DNA of 64,000 nucleotides from Plicaturopsis crispa FD-325 SS-3 (GCA_000827205.1 KN832563.1:1064863-1128862); one strand, 5' to 3'; positions 37,186-52,933 are shown, counted from the stretch's first letter. Program-made: numbers and translations. Notes: generated from the letters alone by a model not told the origin.

Positions 37186-38760
37186 CTATGCAAGCTCTTG
37201 TATTCGTGCTTGACCTCCGATACTTAGACGCTCGATGTCGTTTTCAGGTCGACGTGAACTACTCGGGGTCAAGCGCTCGGCAGATGCGCTGACTCGCTCC
37301 GCCTCCGCAGTCCGCGACCGGGCCAGGACCTCGTCCGCCAATGCAGTCAGTATCTCCGATGGCGTGCCAATGATTTGCGCGGCGTAGAAGGTTAACTTGT
37401 GCACAATGTGGTTTGCGCGTGCCGGTCGATGCTGTTCAAAGAGTGCCACCAAATCAGAGAAGACAAGAATAGACTTGAGGCAAGGGTGTGTGGAGAGATC
37501 GATGTCAGGGGAGCCAGTAAATGATGACTGGTGAGGTACTTCCATGACTGGTGCGGGACGCAGGAGAGACGAGGCATCGCGAAGAACGACATAAAAGAAG
37601 CTTCCTGGCATCGTGTCCTGGATCTCATACACGGTGTTAACAGCAATTTTGGTCCCAGGGGCAATATGTCCAACTCACGGCATCAAAACGAGACCATATA
37701 TCAGTGACAGCACTGGACAGAGTCGGGTGCACCGTTTTTGACTTGTTATCGGTTAGAAAAGGCACAAGTCGCGAGATGAGATTGCGCGACTCTTCGTGTT
37801 CGACTTCGTTAGACGATGCAGACGATAACGGCGAAACAGCAAGATGTCGGGTCACATAGGCATATGCGATGCTGTGTTCTATAGTTAGCCTCGCAGAAGA
37901 CGCACCGATACACACGGCACACACCATACTAGACAGATGTTGTAGATGAGTGAGGACCCGAGCGGTAACGGTTTTCGCATATTTGAAGGGACGGTCATCA
38001 ATTGCGGACTTGCACCATAGCGCTTGAACGAGCCCGGGTGCAGGGCTTCATTTTCTTCGACGTTTAGTGACGGTGCTTCCCACCACGGTTCGTACCTTTC
38101 GCGTTCGAGCTCCTCGCTGGTTAATAGTTGCTGCGCAAGCTCACTAGATGGGTCGTCGAAAGCACGTGTAAATTTGTCCCGCTCGTCAGGCGTGAGGAGT
38201 GACCACAGATAGTCTGAGGATGCTGCGGCTGGATAGGAAGAAAGATGTCAGGAATGCTATCAATGGATCGGGTGTTTGAAACTACTTACACAGGTCAACG
38301 TTTGCTAAACGTCGGGAGAGGTCCGTTTCGTCATCGTTGTCAGCCAGTGCATCGATGTCATCCTCTGCGCTGTCCTGCTCGAAGCGCTTCAGCATTTCCA
38401 TCATTTTTAACCGTTCCTCTGTTGTTTTAGATGGCTCCGAATGAATGTCGGATTCGACTTCCTTGCGATAGAAAGTCTCGGAGCATTGTGCGTGAGCCTA
38501 CAAAAATTAGGCGTCAAATGTATGCAAATTATGACAGACGACTGGATACGTACCTCAGAGCGGAAACAGGTCAATGAGCAGTACCCGATATTGCATGTTG
38601 GGCAGGTGTATTTCGAGAACTGCCTCCGGCAACTGATAACTATGTCAGAGATCAATTAGTACAGCACCTTGTCCACTCACATTGCACAAGGAGCCTTTTC
38701 TGACGACTCGTCGCTTTTCTCGACTGCAGCAGTTAAAACTGGCGAGTTTGGATTGGACAT
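37186..38760 (-). CDS. HIT-type zinc-finger protein, ZNHIT2-like
   Basis: Exons 38760-38681, 38632-38554, 38497-38290, 38228-37925, 37871-37679 and 37617-37186; 431 aa. The N-terminal HIT finger reads [18 protein letters not shown], then [20 protein letters not shown], giving the full set of paired Cys and His ligands. A Leu/Glu-rich segment ([17 protein letters not shown]) and an acidic stretch follow, then [19 protein letters not shown] as in ZNHIT2. The C-terminal half is alpha-helical and poorly conserved. Animal ZNHIT2 works with the R2TP co-chaperone and U5 snRNP assembly; the role in this fungus is inferred. It faces DBP9 across 238 bp. Confidence 0.8.
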
Positions 38761-38998
38761 GACCGTCGAAGTGGGGAAGATTCGCGTTTCGGATGCTTGC
38801 CATCGGAAGATGATCTTCATCCGAGATTCAAAGTCAGCCAGAAATTTCGATCTCTTCCTCCGCGATAATTATTCGAGATCTTGTACACTTTTCAAAGGCT
38901 TTCCTTGGACTTTCCTCTACGTTTTTGCTGCAGCTGCACCACGGAGAGCTCAAAGAGCATTAGCTGTGATACCGCCGTCTCCGACGCAAAACCAAACC

Positions 38999-41317
38999 AT
39001 GGCTGAAGCGCACCTTGTCGATGTCAAATCGACATTTGCTTCATTCTCGCATATCCTCGATACCCGCCTGCTGCGTGCTCTCGCAGACCTCGGGTTTGCC
39101 AGACCAACGCTCGTCCAATCGAAAGCCATACCATTAGCACTCGAGAGCCGCGATATCCTCGCAAGGGCGCGGACCGGAAGCGGAAAAACCGCTGCATACT
39201 GCATCCCCGTCGTCCAGAAGATATTAAATTCTAAAGCTGTGGGTGCGTTTGCATACTGGATCTGCGGCCCCCGTACTGAAAATCATTTGGCATTGCGTAG
39301 TCACTTGGTGTTGATGATGCGGCTAGTCAAGCGACGCGTGCACTCATTTTGGTTCCTACACGGGAACTATCAGAGCAAGTGACAACCTATCTGCGTGGAC
39401 TCCTTGCGTACTGTGAGAAGGAAGTCGTTATCGTGAACGTCGCATCCGGAGCAACCACTCATTTAGAGAGGTACGTCCTATCTCACATCCTATAGCGCGT
39501 GCAGGCATTGATAGTGAATCAGGGCTCTCCTTGCGGACAAACCAGACATCGTGATCGCAACACCTTCACGCGCATTATCACTCTTACAATCAAAAGTAGG
39601 CTATCATGATTCTCCTCAGACATTTTCTTTGCTGACCGTCTGCGCTAGTCCCTTTCCCTTGACTCGCTGGAATCACTGGTTATAGACGAAGCCGATCTCA
39701 TCCTATCTTACGGACACGATGAAGACGTTCGCCAGATATTTGGCGGCGGTTTTCTCCCCAATGTCTACCAGTCCTTCCTCATGAGTGCGACTATGACTGA
39801 AGACGTAGAAATGCTCAAAGGCCTCGCCCTTCGGAATCCGGTACGAGCATTCTATTTTGCCAATAGGGATAAACTCTAAGACCTTTACAGGCGATATTAC
39901 GGTTGGAGGAAGACGAAGATGAGGCAGCAAATCTCAGTCAATACTCAGTGAGGTAAGCAACAATTAGTCTGGAATATCGTCAACAATACTGAAGGCGTTG
40001 GCATCGGTAGATGCTCGGAAGTGGACAAATTCCTCCTCACATATGTGATCTTGAAGCTCAAGTTGATCAAAGGCAAATGCATCTTGTTTGTTAACGACGT
40101 GGACCGTTGCTACCGGCTCAAACTTTTCCTCGAGCAATTCTCTATCAAGAGTTGCGTACTCAATTCCGAGCTGCCGTTGAATTCGAGGTACGATTCCTCT
40201 GTATCCGGCCCTTCCTTTATGCTGAGCACTCTGTTAGATATCACACCGTCCAGGAGTTTAACAAGGGTGTGTATGACTATATCATCGCTACCGATGAAAG
40301 CGGCGCTAGCAAGGAGGCCGATTCTGAAGACGAGTCGCAGGAGACGGAGCATGTCGAGGATTGTATGTCGATTTATTGTTCCACTGTCTGGATGTTAGTA
40401 TGCTCATCGTCGACACAGTCGTTTCTGCTCAACGCGAAGAGGTTTCCGAGGATACACCAGTCGCAGGCCCGAGCAAATCGGGGAAGCGCAAACGAAGTTC
40501 CCCGGAACCGGAACCTTCGAGTTCAAAATCGCGGAAACGAAAACAACGGAAGGGCGGCGATAAAGAATACGGAGTTACCCGCGGCGTGGATTTCGTGGAC
40601 GTCGCGTGCGTGCTGAATTTCGACCTGCCCACCTCGTCACGGTCGTATACACACCGCGTCGGACGGACCGCGCGCGCGGGCCGGACGGGAATGTCGCTCT
40701 CTTTCGTCGTCCCTGCGGAGGAGTGGGGCAAAAACAAGGTCGTCGGGGGCTTGGAGTCCGCAAAAAAGGACGAGACTGTGTTTGCGAAGATCGAGAAGGA
40801 GCAGGCGGGTCGGGGGAGCAAGATCAAGGAGTACAACTTCGACATGAAGCAGGTCGAGGCGTTCCGGTATCGGATGGAGGACGCTTTGCGGTCGGTCACG
40901 CGCAGTGCTATCAAGGAGGCCAGGATCAAGGAGCTGAAGACGGAGATTCTCAATTCTGATAAACTGAAGGTCAGCAGTCGCAGGGGAGATGTCTGAACAA
41001 CACTGATTTCTTTTTGCCAGGCTCATTTTGAGGATAACCCTCTCGATTTGGAGTATTTACGCCATGACAAACCGCTGCACCCGACGAGAGTGCAGACGCA
41101 CATGAAATACGTCCCGAAGTACTTGCTCCCCCGCATCGCGGCCGTACCGGGGGCGAGTGGGGAGACGGAGACCGCTGTCCACGAAAAGCCAGCAGGTTTC
41201 GTTCCATTCAAAAAAGACAACGGTCGCGGTAGGGGACGAGGCCGAGGACGAGGCGGTAGCAGAGGGGGCCGGGGAGGGAGGAAAAAGTCCGATCCTCTCA
41301 AAAAGTTCGGGCGATAG
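38999..41317 (+). CDS. DBP9: ATP-dependent RNA helicase Dbp9 (DDX56 type)
   Basis: Exons 38999-39238, 39301-39470, 39523-39595, 39649-39840, 39891-39952, 40011-40187, 40238-40362, 40419-40969 and 41021-41317; 628 aa. DEAD-box motifs in order: Q motif ([18 protein letters not shown]), motif [12 protein letters not shown], Ia PTREL, TPSR, motif [11 protein letters not shown], motif III SAT, then [17 protein letters not shown], and motif [15 protein letters not shown]. The basic charged insert between motifs IV and V and the C-terminal RGRGRGRGG tail are usual for Dbp9. It functions in 60S ribosomal subunit biogenesis in the nucleolus. The intron joins all follow the conserved motifs. Confidence 0.95.
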
Positions 41318-41631
41318 GCACGCTCAACCTCACTTTCGTACGGTGCATGTATGGCGGTTTTTATATTACAGTATGACCATGTCTGCGTGTTTCCTATTCG
41401 TTCTTGTTCGTCCTCATAAGCTCTCGGCCAGCATTTTCTCCGTCAGTATCTACAGCTTGCTGCATCTAAGTCAAACATCGCTTGAAATAAAATAATGTAT
41501 ATCCTTGATGGGTTATAGGACGCTAGTTATACATGCAACAGGACAAAATACTGCTATAAGTCAATCGAACAACACCCCCCGAACTGCGTCAGCATCATAC
41601 AGTACATTGCATTTGTGCACACCCTCTTGAT

Positions 41632-43733
41632 TTACTCGTCGACGGCGGATTCCCAGCCCTTCGAGCGCTCAACAGCACGCTCCCAGCCCTTCCATTTCAC
41701 CTCCCTGTCGGTCGCAGCGGCGTTCGGCTTGAACTCGACGCTCCCCTTCGTGTTCACCTCTTTCAAGGTATCAGGCTTGGTGATGTCCCAGCCGAAGAGG
41801 CGAACTGCGGAGCCCGCGAGGATGGCCGAACCGAGCGCAGTCGATCTAAGAAAAAGTCAATTAGTGGCGTGTCTTGTGCAAAATGGTAGATAGGACGCAC
41901 TCTCGCATTTCGGGGCGGACGACGGTGAAACCGCCAATGTCTGCGAGCAGCTCCATCGCGATGGTGCTGTTCGTCATCCCGCCGTCAACCATGAGATGGC
42001 TCAGCTCCTTGTTCGAGTCAAGTTTCATCGAGGTGAGGATAGCACGGGTCTGGAAGGCGTTTGCCTCGAGCGTCGCGCGTGCTATGTGGGCGGGGGTAGT
42101 ATACGAGGAGAGACCTAGGAGACAGTGACGCGAAATGAGTTCCTGTCGTTCAGAGTTGCGGACATATGAGATATAACTGACCGATGATGAGACCACCGGC
42201 GCCAGAGTCCCAGTAGGGAGCGAGCAGACCAGAGAAAGCGGTGACGAAGTAGATACCGCCGGTAGTAGGGACACTTGCGGCCAAGCCATTGACTTCGTCC
42301 GCCGTGGCGATTAAGCCCATGGAGTCCCTCAGCCATTTAATAGCACTTCCGGCGACGGCAACTGCACGTCACGATTAGTGCATAATTCCAGGCCTTGCAG
42401 GACAGTTGTACTCACTACTGCCCTCGAGCGCGTATAATGGTTTGGCATTAGGCCCGGCTTGGAATGCGATCTTTTCGGGAGGTTAGTCGCGAGACATAGG
42501 AGTATATGAAAAACAAGACGTACGGTGCTCAACAACCCATGAGTACTCTTGACGATATCTTCACCTGTGTTGAACAGCAAGAACGCGCCAGTGCCGAAAG
42601 TGGATTTCGCCTCGCCCTCAGCCAAGCACTTGTTTCCAACAAGTGCTCCTTGCTGGTCGCCCACAAGACCAGCAATCTCGACGCCCTTTAGGGGCCCCGA
42701 GGCCATCTTGCCGTAAACCTCCGACGAGGAGACAAGTTTGCCGAGGATAGACTTCCTGAGGTCGAAGAACTCCAATAGGAAGGGCTCCCATTGCAGGGTC
42801 TTCACGTTGAGAAGAAGGGTCCGCGAGGCGTTGGTGATCTCTTGGATGTGGAGTCCGTTGCCGACGAGGTTCTATAGAAAGATGAAAAAGTGTTTTCTGG
42901 ACGGAACATGATGGCACGTACGTATATCATCCACGACTCGACCGTTCCGAACAAGAGATCATCGGCTTCGTGCGCAGCACGCACATTATCGTGGTGATCG
43001 ATCATCCATCGCAGCTTAATCGCTGAAAAGTAAGTCGACAGCGGCAGGCCGGTGCTGGATAAAAAAGCGATCAGTACACAGACGAGTAGCGCACTATTTC
43101 TGCCAGTACTTACATGTCTCGCAGCGCCTTTGCACCATCCTCGCCCTTGTGGATCGTTCCATTGATGTTGAGGCCGGTGGTGGCTAATTTGGTCTGGTAA
43201 TGCGCAACGAGGTTCTTGTTTCGGGAGTCGGTCCAGACGATAGCCCGGCAAAGTGGTTTACCCGTCGAGCGGCTCCAAGCGACGGCAGTCTCGCGCTGAT
43301 TTGTTATACCTAGATACACAGCCCCCTCCGGATGAACTCAGCAAGTTGCGCGGTCGACTGAGCCCATGCTACGCACCGATAACTTTTACGCTGTCCTTCG
43401 TGTAGCCGGCCTTCTCCAGGGCGTTGGTAGCCTCTTCGATACAGGTCTCCGAGTACTTCAGGATTTCATCGGCGTCGTGCTCGTGCCATCTACAGGAGAT
43501 AGTTGTGTTAATGTCGTGCGTAGTCTCCAGCGGGTCGTACTCACCCTGGATGAGGGTAATATTGAGGGAATTCGAGCTGATGCTGACTGACGATGTTTGC
43601 GTACTTATCGAACACGATGAACCGTACAGATCTAGCGGCGAGGTCAGAATTAGATCTAAAGGATACAGACCGATACGTACGTTGTACCGCAATCCAACGA
43701 TCCGACGAATTCGCCCTTCTTGAGTTCAACCAT
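41632..43733 (-). CDS. GUT1: glycerol kinase
   Basis: Exons 43733-43681, 43631-43545, 43489-43377, 43309-43114, 43054-42922, 42871-42524, 42470-42416, 42361-42182, 42114-41901 and 41845-41632; 530 aa. FGGY motifs: [18 protein letters not shown] (ATP-binding N-lobe), [38 protein letters not shown] (substrate contacts), [44 protein letters not shown] and [19 protein letters not shown]. It converts glycerol to glycerol-3-phosphate in the cytosol. The leader upstream of the ATG is strongly pyrimidine-rich. Together with the dihydroxyacetone kinase at 22 kb it covers two routes of glycerol use, though the genes are not adjacent. Confidence 0.96.
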
Positions 43734-44840
43734 GGTATATGTAGTGCAATTGCGGGGGGAAAGGAGAAAGAAAGTGGGGTACGGGGAAAAGCAGGAGCAG
43801 GCGTTTAAGTACGATTTCGAGCGGGCCGCGCGAGGGCGGCCCCGGATGGAGACGCTTCAATTATCAGATGACGGCACGCGCAAGAGGTGATCGGTTCGAC
43901 CCCCGCAACGGGTAATCCTTTCGCGCGCGTTCTGCCTCAGCGGCATTGGAAAGTGATCTGCCCTGATCGATGCCCCTTAAATAATAAAAATACAGTGTAG
44001 CAGCAGACCGTACTTACACTTGGACAATGATAAAGGGACACCAGCGCACGATGCAGCTGAAGGTATTAAACACCACTTCACGGAATGTAGGATACGATAT
44101 CCCAGTGTAAGGAACTGTGGGGGAGCAGGAATACTTCGTTGGAGCTGGCGTTTACGCGGTCATGATTTTTAGACAACCGGGAAAACGAATCAACACTCGC
44201 CGCAACGATCTCCCGCAAGTTTCGGCCTCCTTGTGGATCCTTGTGGCCGAGACTCGTGAGTCGGAGAGGGGACGAAACGGGGGCAGCGGTCGTCGGCGCC
44301 AAGTACTAACCTTCCAAGCATGCCCCTCGTCGTGCCGCCCCTTCCCCTCTCCTCTCCGAAAAATATTTCTACGACGCGCGACAGTTGTGGAATGAACTAC
44401 GATAGTTGCGATTAGTAGTGCACACGATTTCCAAGTAAGACGTCTGATGCTCACTGCCGGTGCCGGTGCCGGTGTTAAGGTCCGAAATGCCGACTTTGCG
44501 GTAATCGCAGCTGAGCTGAGCGAGATAGTCAGCGATATGTCGCAGAGAAAAACCGTGTTCCACATGACGGGGTCACGGATGAGGGTCGCGATAGGCTTGA
44601 CGCCCGCGGAGGATAACGGCAACTGTCGTTGGTCGTGTGCGGATTCCAATCGTGTCGAGGGGAGTCGGGGGGCCGCCGCTGCCCACTATCGTCAGCAGAG
44701 GGCCCAAAGATTGCCTCACGTACCGCCCGTTTGCAATGTGATCTTCTTGCAGAGAAGATGCCATAGAAATTTAGCGCAGCCCTTTCGGGAGTCACTCATC
44801 TAAAGTCATTCGAATTACACACATACATGTCGAGCCGCCG
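43734..44840. other. intergenic upstream of GUT1
   Basis: 1.1 kb with no supported gene. It contains the GUT1 promoter and the 3' flank of the second mannosidase. A short GGTGCC triplication lies near 44459-44475. Confidence 0.5.
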
Positions 44841-47140
<2,300 letters not shown>

Positions 47141-47749
47141 TATTGTGTACGCCCACCGGAGGAGGAGGAGAGAACGAAAGCGCGAGATGAATTCTCGTCA
47201 GGAGGAAACAAGATGCGCAGTAAATCTGCTTCGGTTGTGGTGCAGTCGGCGGCCCACTCCACTAAGTTGGCAGATGAATGGCAAGCATGGGCAGGGCGCG
47301 CACTCGTTTCTGTGTACGCCGTGAAAAGTCTTTGGAGAGTCGATATTTGGTCAAGTAGCAGATGAGCGTCGGGACCAGGTAAGGACTGCTTAACGGACTT
47401 CGCCAAATTCTCGTTACGATCTTGTATCGACGACTTGCTTTAAGTATATTTAGCACCCGCGCTTATGGCCTCGTTTGAAGACTGTAACAAAGTCAACTCT
47501 GCACGGAAAAATATGTAAAATATTCCGTTCGATTTAGAGACTGCTGCTACACCAGAAGATCGAGTATGGATCCGCTTTGGAATGGAGAAAGAGAGCTGAT
47601 TTTTTGTGCAACGCGTCGTGCGCGTAAAGAGATCGACTGGGAACGTCCGCCGGAGTTTGAAAGACTTGGGATGTGACAAGTCCATCACATTTCGACATTC
47701 ACACTGACAGCTGCTAGACGCTAACGGCCACGATATCTTCCTCTCTGCG
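47141..47749. promoter_or_regulatory. divergent promoter region GH47-B / ANTH gene
   Basis: 609 bp between opposite start codons, no supported gene inside. No TATA element stands out. Confidence 0.45.
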
Positions 47750-50700
47750 ATGTCTAGCTTTGACAAGGTAGTGAGGTTGGCTTGTAAACCAAAGGCGGCG
47801 CCCCCAAAGGCAAAGGTGCGCTCCAATTTACCTCTCGTTTTCACGCCTCTTGAACAGCTGCAATCAGTACTTGGACCCTATCATTGCCGCGACGTGGTCT
47901 GAGGATGGCGCTGTACACGACGTTTGCAAAGCGCTCTCTCCTAGATTTCGCGAACCGAATGCCATCGTGCGTAACATATGTCTCTGGCTACGCCGATCGC
48001 GGCTGAACAACGCGACAGGTTGTGTTCAAAGCTTTAATTGTGTTGCACCACATGATTCGCAACGGCGCTACCGACAACGTCCTTTCATACTTGTCTAGTT
48101 CGGAGGTTTTGAGGCTGCGCAATGTTTCTGCTGGGAACTGGGAAGGTGCGTACTGACATCATGCCACGAGAGAATGCGCTGACCGGTGAACCAGGCTACA
48201 ACACCCCACAAAACTTACAACACTACGCCATATACCTTGACTCGCGTATCCGCGCGTACCGAGATCTCAAGCACGATGTTGTGCGTGTTCAGGCCGAGTC
48301 GAACCGGGATATGCGCAACTCCACTGCGATGGAGGAGACCGGTTACAGCACGCGAACCCGCGGTGGTGGAGGCGGAGGTGGCAGCAGCAGCAATGGTCCC
48401 ACACGGAGTAAGACCATCAGCGGGAGAAAACTCCGTGTCATGACAGTGGAAAAGGGATTGTTGCGCGAGACCAAGGCCGTGCAGCGGACGATTGATGCGC
48501 TCGTAGAGTGTCGGGTGCGTGTCTTCTCTGCTCGTGGGATCACCGGCGTTAATATATGAACAGTTCTATCTGGATGACCTTGAAGACGAACTCACGATCA
48601 CGGCGCTTCGCATGCTGGTCAAGGACTTGCTGATTCTGTTTCAGGCCGGAAACGAAGGTGTCATCAATGTCCTAGGTACGTAGTCAGATCATTGTTCTTG
48701 TGGTCGCTCATCGTTCCTGTGTAGAACATTACTTCGAAATGTCGCATGTTGACGCCTCGTCCGCCCTTGCGCTTTACCGGCATTTCTGCAAACAAACGGA
48801 GGAGGTTGTCGAGTATCTTATGGTTGCGAAAAAGCTGCAAAATCTGTTAAATGTTCCTATACCGAATCTCAAGCACGTAAGTGGTGGTTCAGAGCTGTGA
48901 GTGTATGACGGTTGCTCACGAATGTACCCAGGCCCCGGTGTCACTTGCTGGCGCATTGCAAGAGTATCTGAATGACCCCAATTTCGAGCAGAATCGTATC
49001 GAGTACAAAGCCAACAAAGCTGCAGTGGAGAAAAGCGAGAGGTCTGGCTCGAAGCCTGATGCATCGACGGCGAAGAAGGCCGAGACCCGTAGGTCTTTAT
49101 GTATCTTTTTACATCTCTATCACTTATGATGTCTCTTCAGCCTCTTCCCCAAAACCCTCCACGCCGGCTGCCCAACCCGCCGCATCAACGTCATCCGCCC
49201 CTGCCAAAGCCGAAACCAACCAGAACATGGTCGACTTCTTCTCCGCTATCGAAGAGGAACAGCCTACCATGTTCAATCCGCAGACAGGAAGCCCGACAGC
49301 GACGTATTTCCAACAGCAGGCGGCGCACAACCCTTTTGTTCAGCGACAGATGACCGGGGCGCAGCCATTCATGATGCCACAGATGCAACCCCAGCAGACG
49401 GGATTCATGATGCCCCAACAAACTGCGTTCCAACCGCCGCCACAGCAGCAGCAGCAGCAGCAGCAACAACAACCTCCAAACCCATTTGGATTACAGCCGC
49501 CTCAGCAGCAGCAACAATCGCAGCCACAGCACCGACCATTCTCGTCGTTCCTTCAGCCACAAAACACGGGCTTCATGCAACCACAAAGTACGGGCTTCAT
49601 GCAGCCGCAGAGTACGGGCTTTATGCAGCAGCAACCCACTGGGCTTTTGCAGCCGCAAGCAACGGGCTCGAACCCGTTCCGGCAGAGCACGCTCTTTCCG
49701 CAATCAACGGGAATGGCTGCTTTCTCGCCGGGAGGACAGCAGAACGGTGGCTCGACGCCATTCTCCGGGCAGAATCAAGGACAACCGTTCGGCCAATCCT
49801 CTGCTACACCATTCGCTGGAAATTCTGGTCCTTTCGGTCGACCACTCAGCACAGTGGCAGACCTGCCTCCCCGACCTGCCTCGACACCCCTCAAATCATC
49901 GTCATCACCCCCACCTATGCAGCCTGTCAAATCGCATCAGACTGGTTCGAGAAATCCGTTTGGCGTACCAGTCACGCCAGCACCGCCCATGCCCAAACCT
50001 CCTACCCTGTTCGAACAATTGTCCATGGGTGGTAACAGCTATGGAATGAATGGATCTCAGAACAGTTCCGGCGGTAACCAGCCGCAAGCACAACCCCAGC
50101 AGCCCCAGCAGACCGGCGGCTTTGGAGGTTTGAGTGCATTTGGAAGCTTCAATGCAGGTGGCGGCGATATGGCGAGTGTTGCATCGGAATTCCTGAAGCA
50201 GGACAATAAGCCCAATGGTGCTACACCGTCTTCCCCGCCGTCTTTCCTCAGCTCCCAGCACACTGCGACAACCACGAACGGGTCTACTTTCTCGGACTCG
50301 GTGTTCTCTTCCTTGTCTACGCAGCCTACAGGGGCAACATCAGCATCAGGGACATCGTCAGCGGGGGCACCAGGCATATCCGTGTCTGCGCCGTTGCAAC
50401 CGCATCAGACAGGATATGGAGGTGTCAAAGCCTTCACACCGTCCTCGTCGTTTGGAGCATCCCTGTTGGAGTCTTTGCCGCCTATCCCAGGATCGTCGCC
50501 GAATACCCCTGCGGTCACGGGTAACGGTGCACCCAGCGGTGTCGCCCCTCAGCAGACGGGCTTCGGGCAGTTCAACGCGCAGCCTACGGGTGTCTTGAGT
50601 CCGGGCTCTGGACTAGGCTCAGGCCTGCGACCGCAAATGACGGGTGGCGGCGCGAATCCTTTCCGGGTCTCGATGATGGCGAACACCCCAACGGGTGGGG

Positions 50701-50930
50701 CGTTCGGTGGGCCCAGCTCACAGTTCTCGCCCGGTTCGACCGGGAACCAGTTCAATCCGACCTCCGCGTTTGGGCAGAGCTTTTCCCCGCCGCCGACGAA
50801 TAACTCACCGTTTGGGGCGAACGCTTTCGGCGGTCAGGGCGCAGGAGCCTTTGGGACCTTCAATCCGGGGCAAAATGGCCCGTCGCCCTCCCAGCAGCAG
50901 CAGCAGCAGACGAGCGGCTCCTTGATATGA
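47750..50930 (+). CDS. AP180/CALM-type clathrin adaptor (ANTH domain)
   Basis: Exons 47750-47815, 47868-47966, 48019-48145, 48195-48514, 48564-48675, 48725-48876, 48932-49088 and 49141-50930; 940 aa. It starts MSSFDKVVRLACKPKAAPPK and continues AKYLDPIIAAT, the ANTH phosphoinositide-binding site, with Tyr where animal CALM has His, as in yeast Yap1801. VVFKALIVLHHMIRNGATDN, FYLDDLEDELTITALRMLVK and CKQTEEVVEYLMVAKKLQNL complete the ANTH helices. The ~600-residue tail is Gln/Pro/Gly-rich, carries five or more NPF motifs for EH-domain proteins, and about eleven [LIVM]xx[QNTS]xTG motifs, the known target of Ark1/Prk1 kinases. It links PIP2 membranes, cargo and clathrin in endocytosis. Confidence 0.92.
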
Positions 50931-51278
50931 TGACTGGTACTCTCCCATATACACTCTCCTTTCTATCCTTTTTGCCTACTTTCTTTCATTCGCGGATCTA
51001 TGCTCTGGAATCCTTCCGCAGGTACTTACCAAAGACTGGGACATATGTTTCATTTGTTGACCTCCTGTAATTTATTAACGCACCCTTACTCTACAATGCA
51101 CGTCTCGTTGTTGGCCCTTTCACTTGACGGCGACCGACTGCAGTTTGCCAAACCGGTTCGTCAGATGTCGGACTTTGGAGACAAAGGTTGTAAACGCGTC
51201 TCGTTCTTTTCTCTCGCGAACAGTATTTGCCACTCTCACTTCCACTTCAACCTCCAAAATTTCTGGACTACGTAGCTT

Positions 51279-52812
51279 ATGGCGTCGTAAGTCCTACTAC
51301 CGACAGATTGTATATGTGCCGCTCAGCGCCCTCGGATAGTGAACAACAATCAAACGCGGCAGCTCCAGCTCTCGATGCGCCACCCGCTACACTGGGACTC
51401 GACGACGCCATAGAGCACGCAAAACGCGCTTTTGCCCTCAAAAAATACGAACAGGCAGTCGACTACTATGCTACCGCCTTGGAACTCATGTACGTCGCGT
51501 CCCACTGACCTCGTCGCGTCCCTATTGACGCGTGTTCGACAGAACGGAGAAGCACGGTGATGACGCCCCCGAGACTGCAGACCTATATCTTGTGTACGGA
51601 AAAGCGCTTCTGGAGAATGCTATCTCGCAGGCAACAGTGTTAGGAAAGGAGCAACCGGACGACGGGCAGGAGGAAGATGGCACAGGTGCGACTTCGTTCG
51701 TCATGCGTTCCTTTCCCCAATTGATGGCGTATGTGAATCGCGGTAGCTGCCCAAGCAGCCGGTGGAAGCGGTGCGATACTGTCGTTTTCTGGCGACGCGG
51801 AAGACGCGGACGAGGGGCGCGAGGGCGAAGAGGGCACCGTCGATCTTTTTGCGCAGGCATTGCGAGAGGCTCAAGAAACCGAAGCAGACGGCGAGGAAGA
51901 AGAGGACGACGAAGAGGATGCTGAGCCCGAGGATGATTTCAACGCTGCATGGGAGGTCCTGGATCTCGCGCGCGCAATCTTCGACAAGCAGAAAGACGAA
52001 GACGACGAAGTAAAGCTGAAACTGGCGGAGACATATATAACGCTAGGAGACGTTTCTCTAGAGACCGGTATATCCAGTGCCTCTGATTCACAGATTATAA
52101 GCTAACGTGAGCCACTGCAGAGAAATTCGACCAGGCCATCAACGACTACACAGCGGGGTTGGCTATCAAGACCGAACTTCTGCCCATTTCTTCTCGTCAG
52201 ATCGCGGAGGCACATTATAAGCTTAGTATGGTCCTCGACCTTACGCCGGGGCGCCTCGCAGACGCTATCGTGCATTCGGAAAAAGCACTGGAAAGCGTGG
52301 AGACTAGGCTAGCCGAGTTACGAGATGGCGCAAATGGTCAACTCAAGCCGCTGGAACCCTCGGAAACAAAGGTGGACGCCAAGGGCAAAGGCAAGGCAAA
52401 ACCCAAGGTTCTCGAAAAAGATATTGTTCAGAATATGTCGAAGGCACAAATCGAGGCAGAGATCAAGGAGGTAGAAGGACTCAGGGATGACTTGGCTTTG
52501 AAGGTATGCAGTCCCAAACTAGCCAGCTGAGCGATGCTCATGAATCAATAGGTCGAGGAGTTGAAGACAACCCCCAATGAGCCGGAAGGCGCCTCTGCGC
52601 CCGCGTTAGCGGCACAGGCGCTAGACAATGAACTGAACAACTCGGCAACATCCTCCACCCCTGCACAACCCGTTGTGAACGACCTCACTTCCATGGTCGT
52701 GAAAAAGAAGAAGAAAGCCGACGCCAATGGGACGGCCAAGCGGAAAGCAGACGAGGAGCCTGCCAGCCCCAGTGCCAAAAAGGCGAAGGTCGAAGAGGCG
52801 ACCGACTCATGA
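51279..52812 (+). CDS. NASP-like histone chaperone (SHNi-TPR)
   Basis: Exons 51279-51286, 51340-51489, 51543-51685, 51747-52067, 52121-52503 and 52552-52812; 421 aa. The first coding exon is only 8 nt (MAS). TPR segments: LDDAIEHAKRAFALKKYEQA (first repeat), DLYLVYGKALLENAI (second), then an acidic insert rich in Glu/Asp interrupting a TPR, the SHNi hallmark. AAWEVLDLARAIFD, VKLKLAETYITLGDVSLETE and FDQAINDYTAGLAIKTELLP follow. The C-terminus is a bipartite basic signal (KKKKKADANGTAKRKADEE). The family (NASP, yeast Hif1, S. pombe Sim3) binds H3 variants or H1 and escorts them to the nucleus; which histone is preferred here is not visible. Confidence 0.88.
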
Positions 52813-52933
52813 ACAATCGCGACATATATGTCTCGTATATTCCCTTGCTCTGCTGGCTATCGATCGGTTTTGTATTGCTACATCTATTAGTTTGTTTCCT
52901 GTTTATACTCAAATGCTATCGATTACACGGGTT

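Noticed and set aside
43840-43925. tRNA-like GGTTCGACCCCC stretch near 43891
   Set aside because: Resembles a T-loop, but no matching T stem, anticodon arm or acceptor-stem pairing can be drawn around it on either strand.
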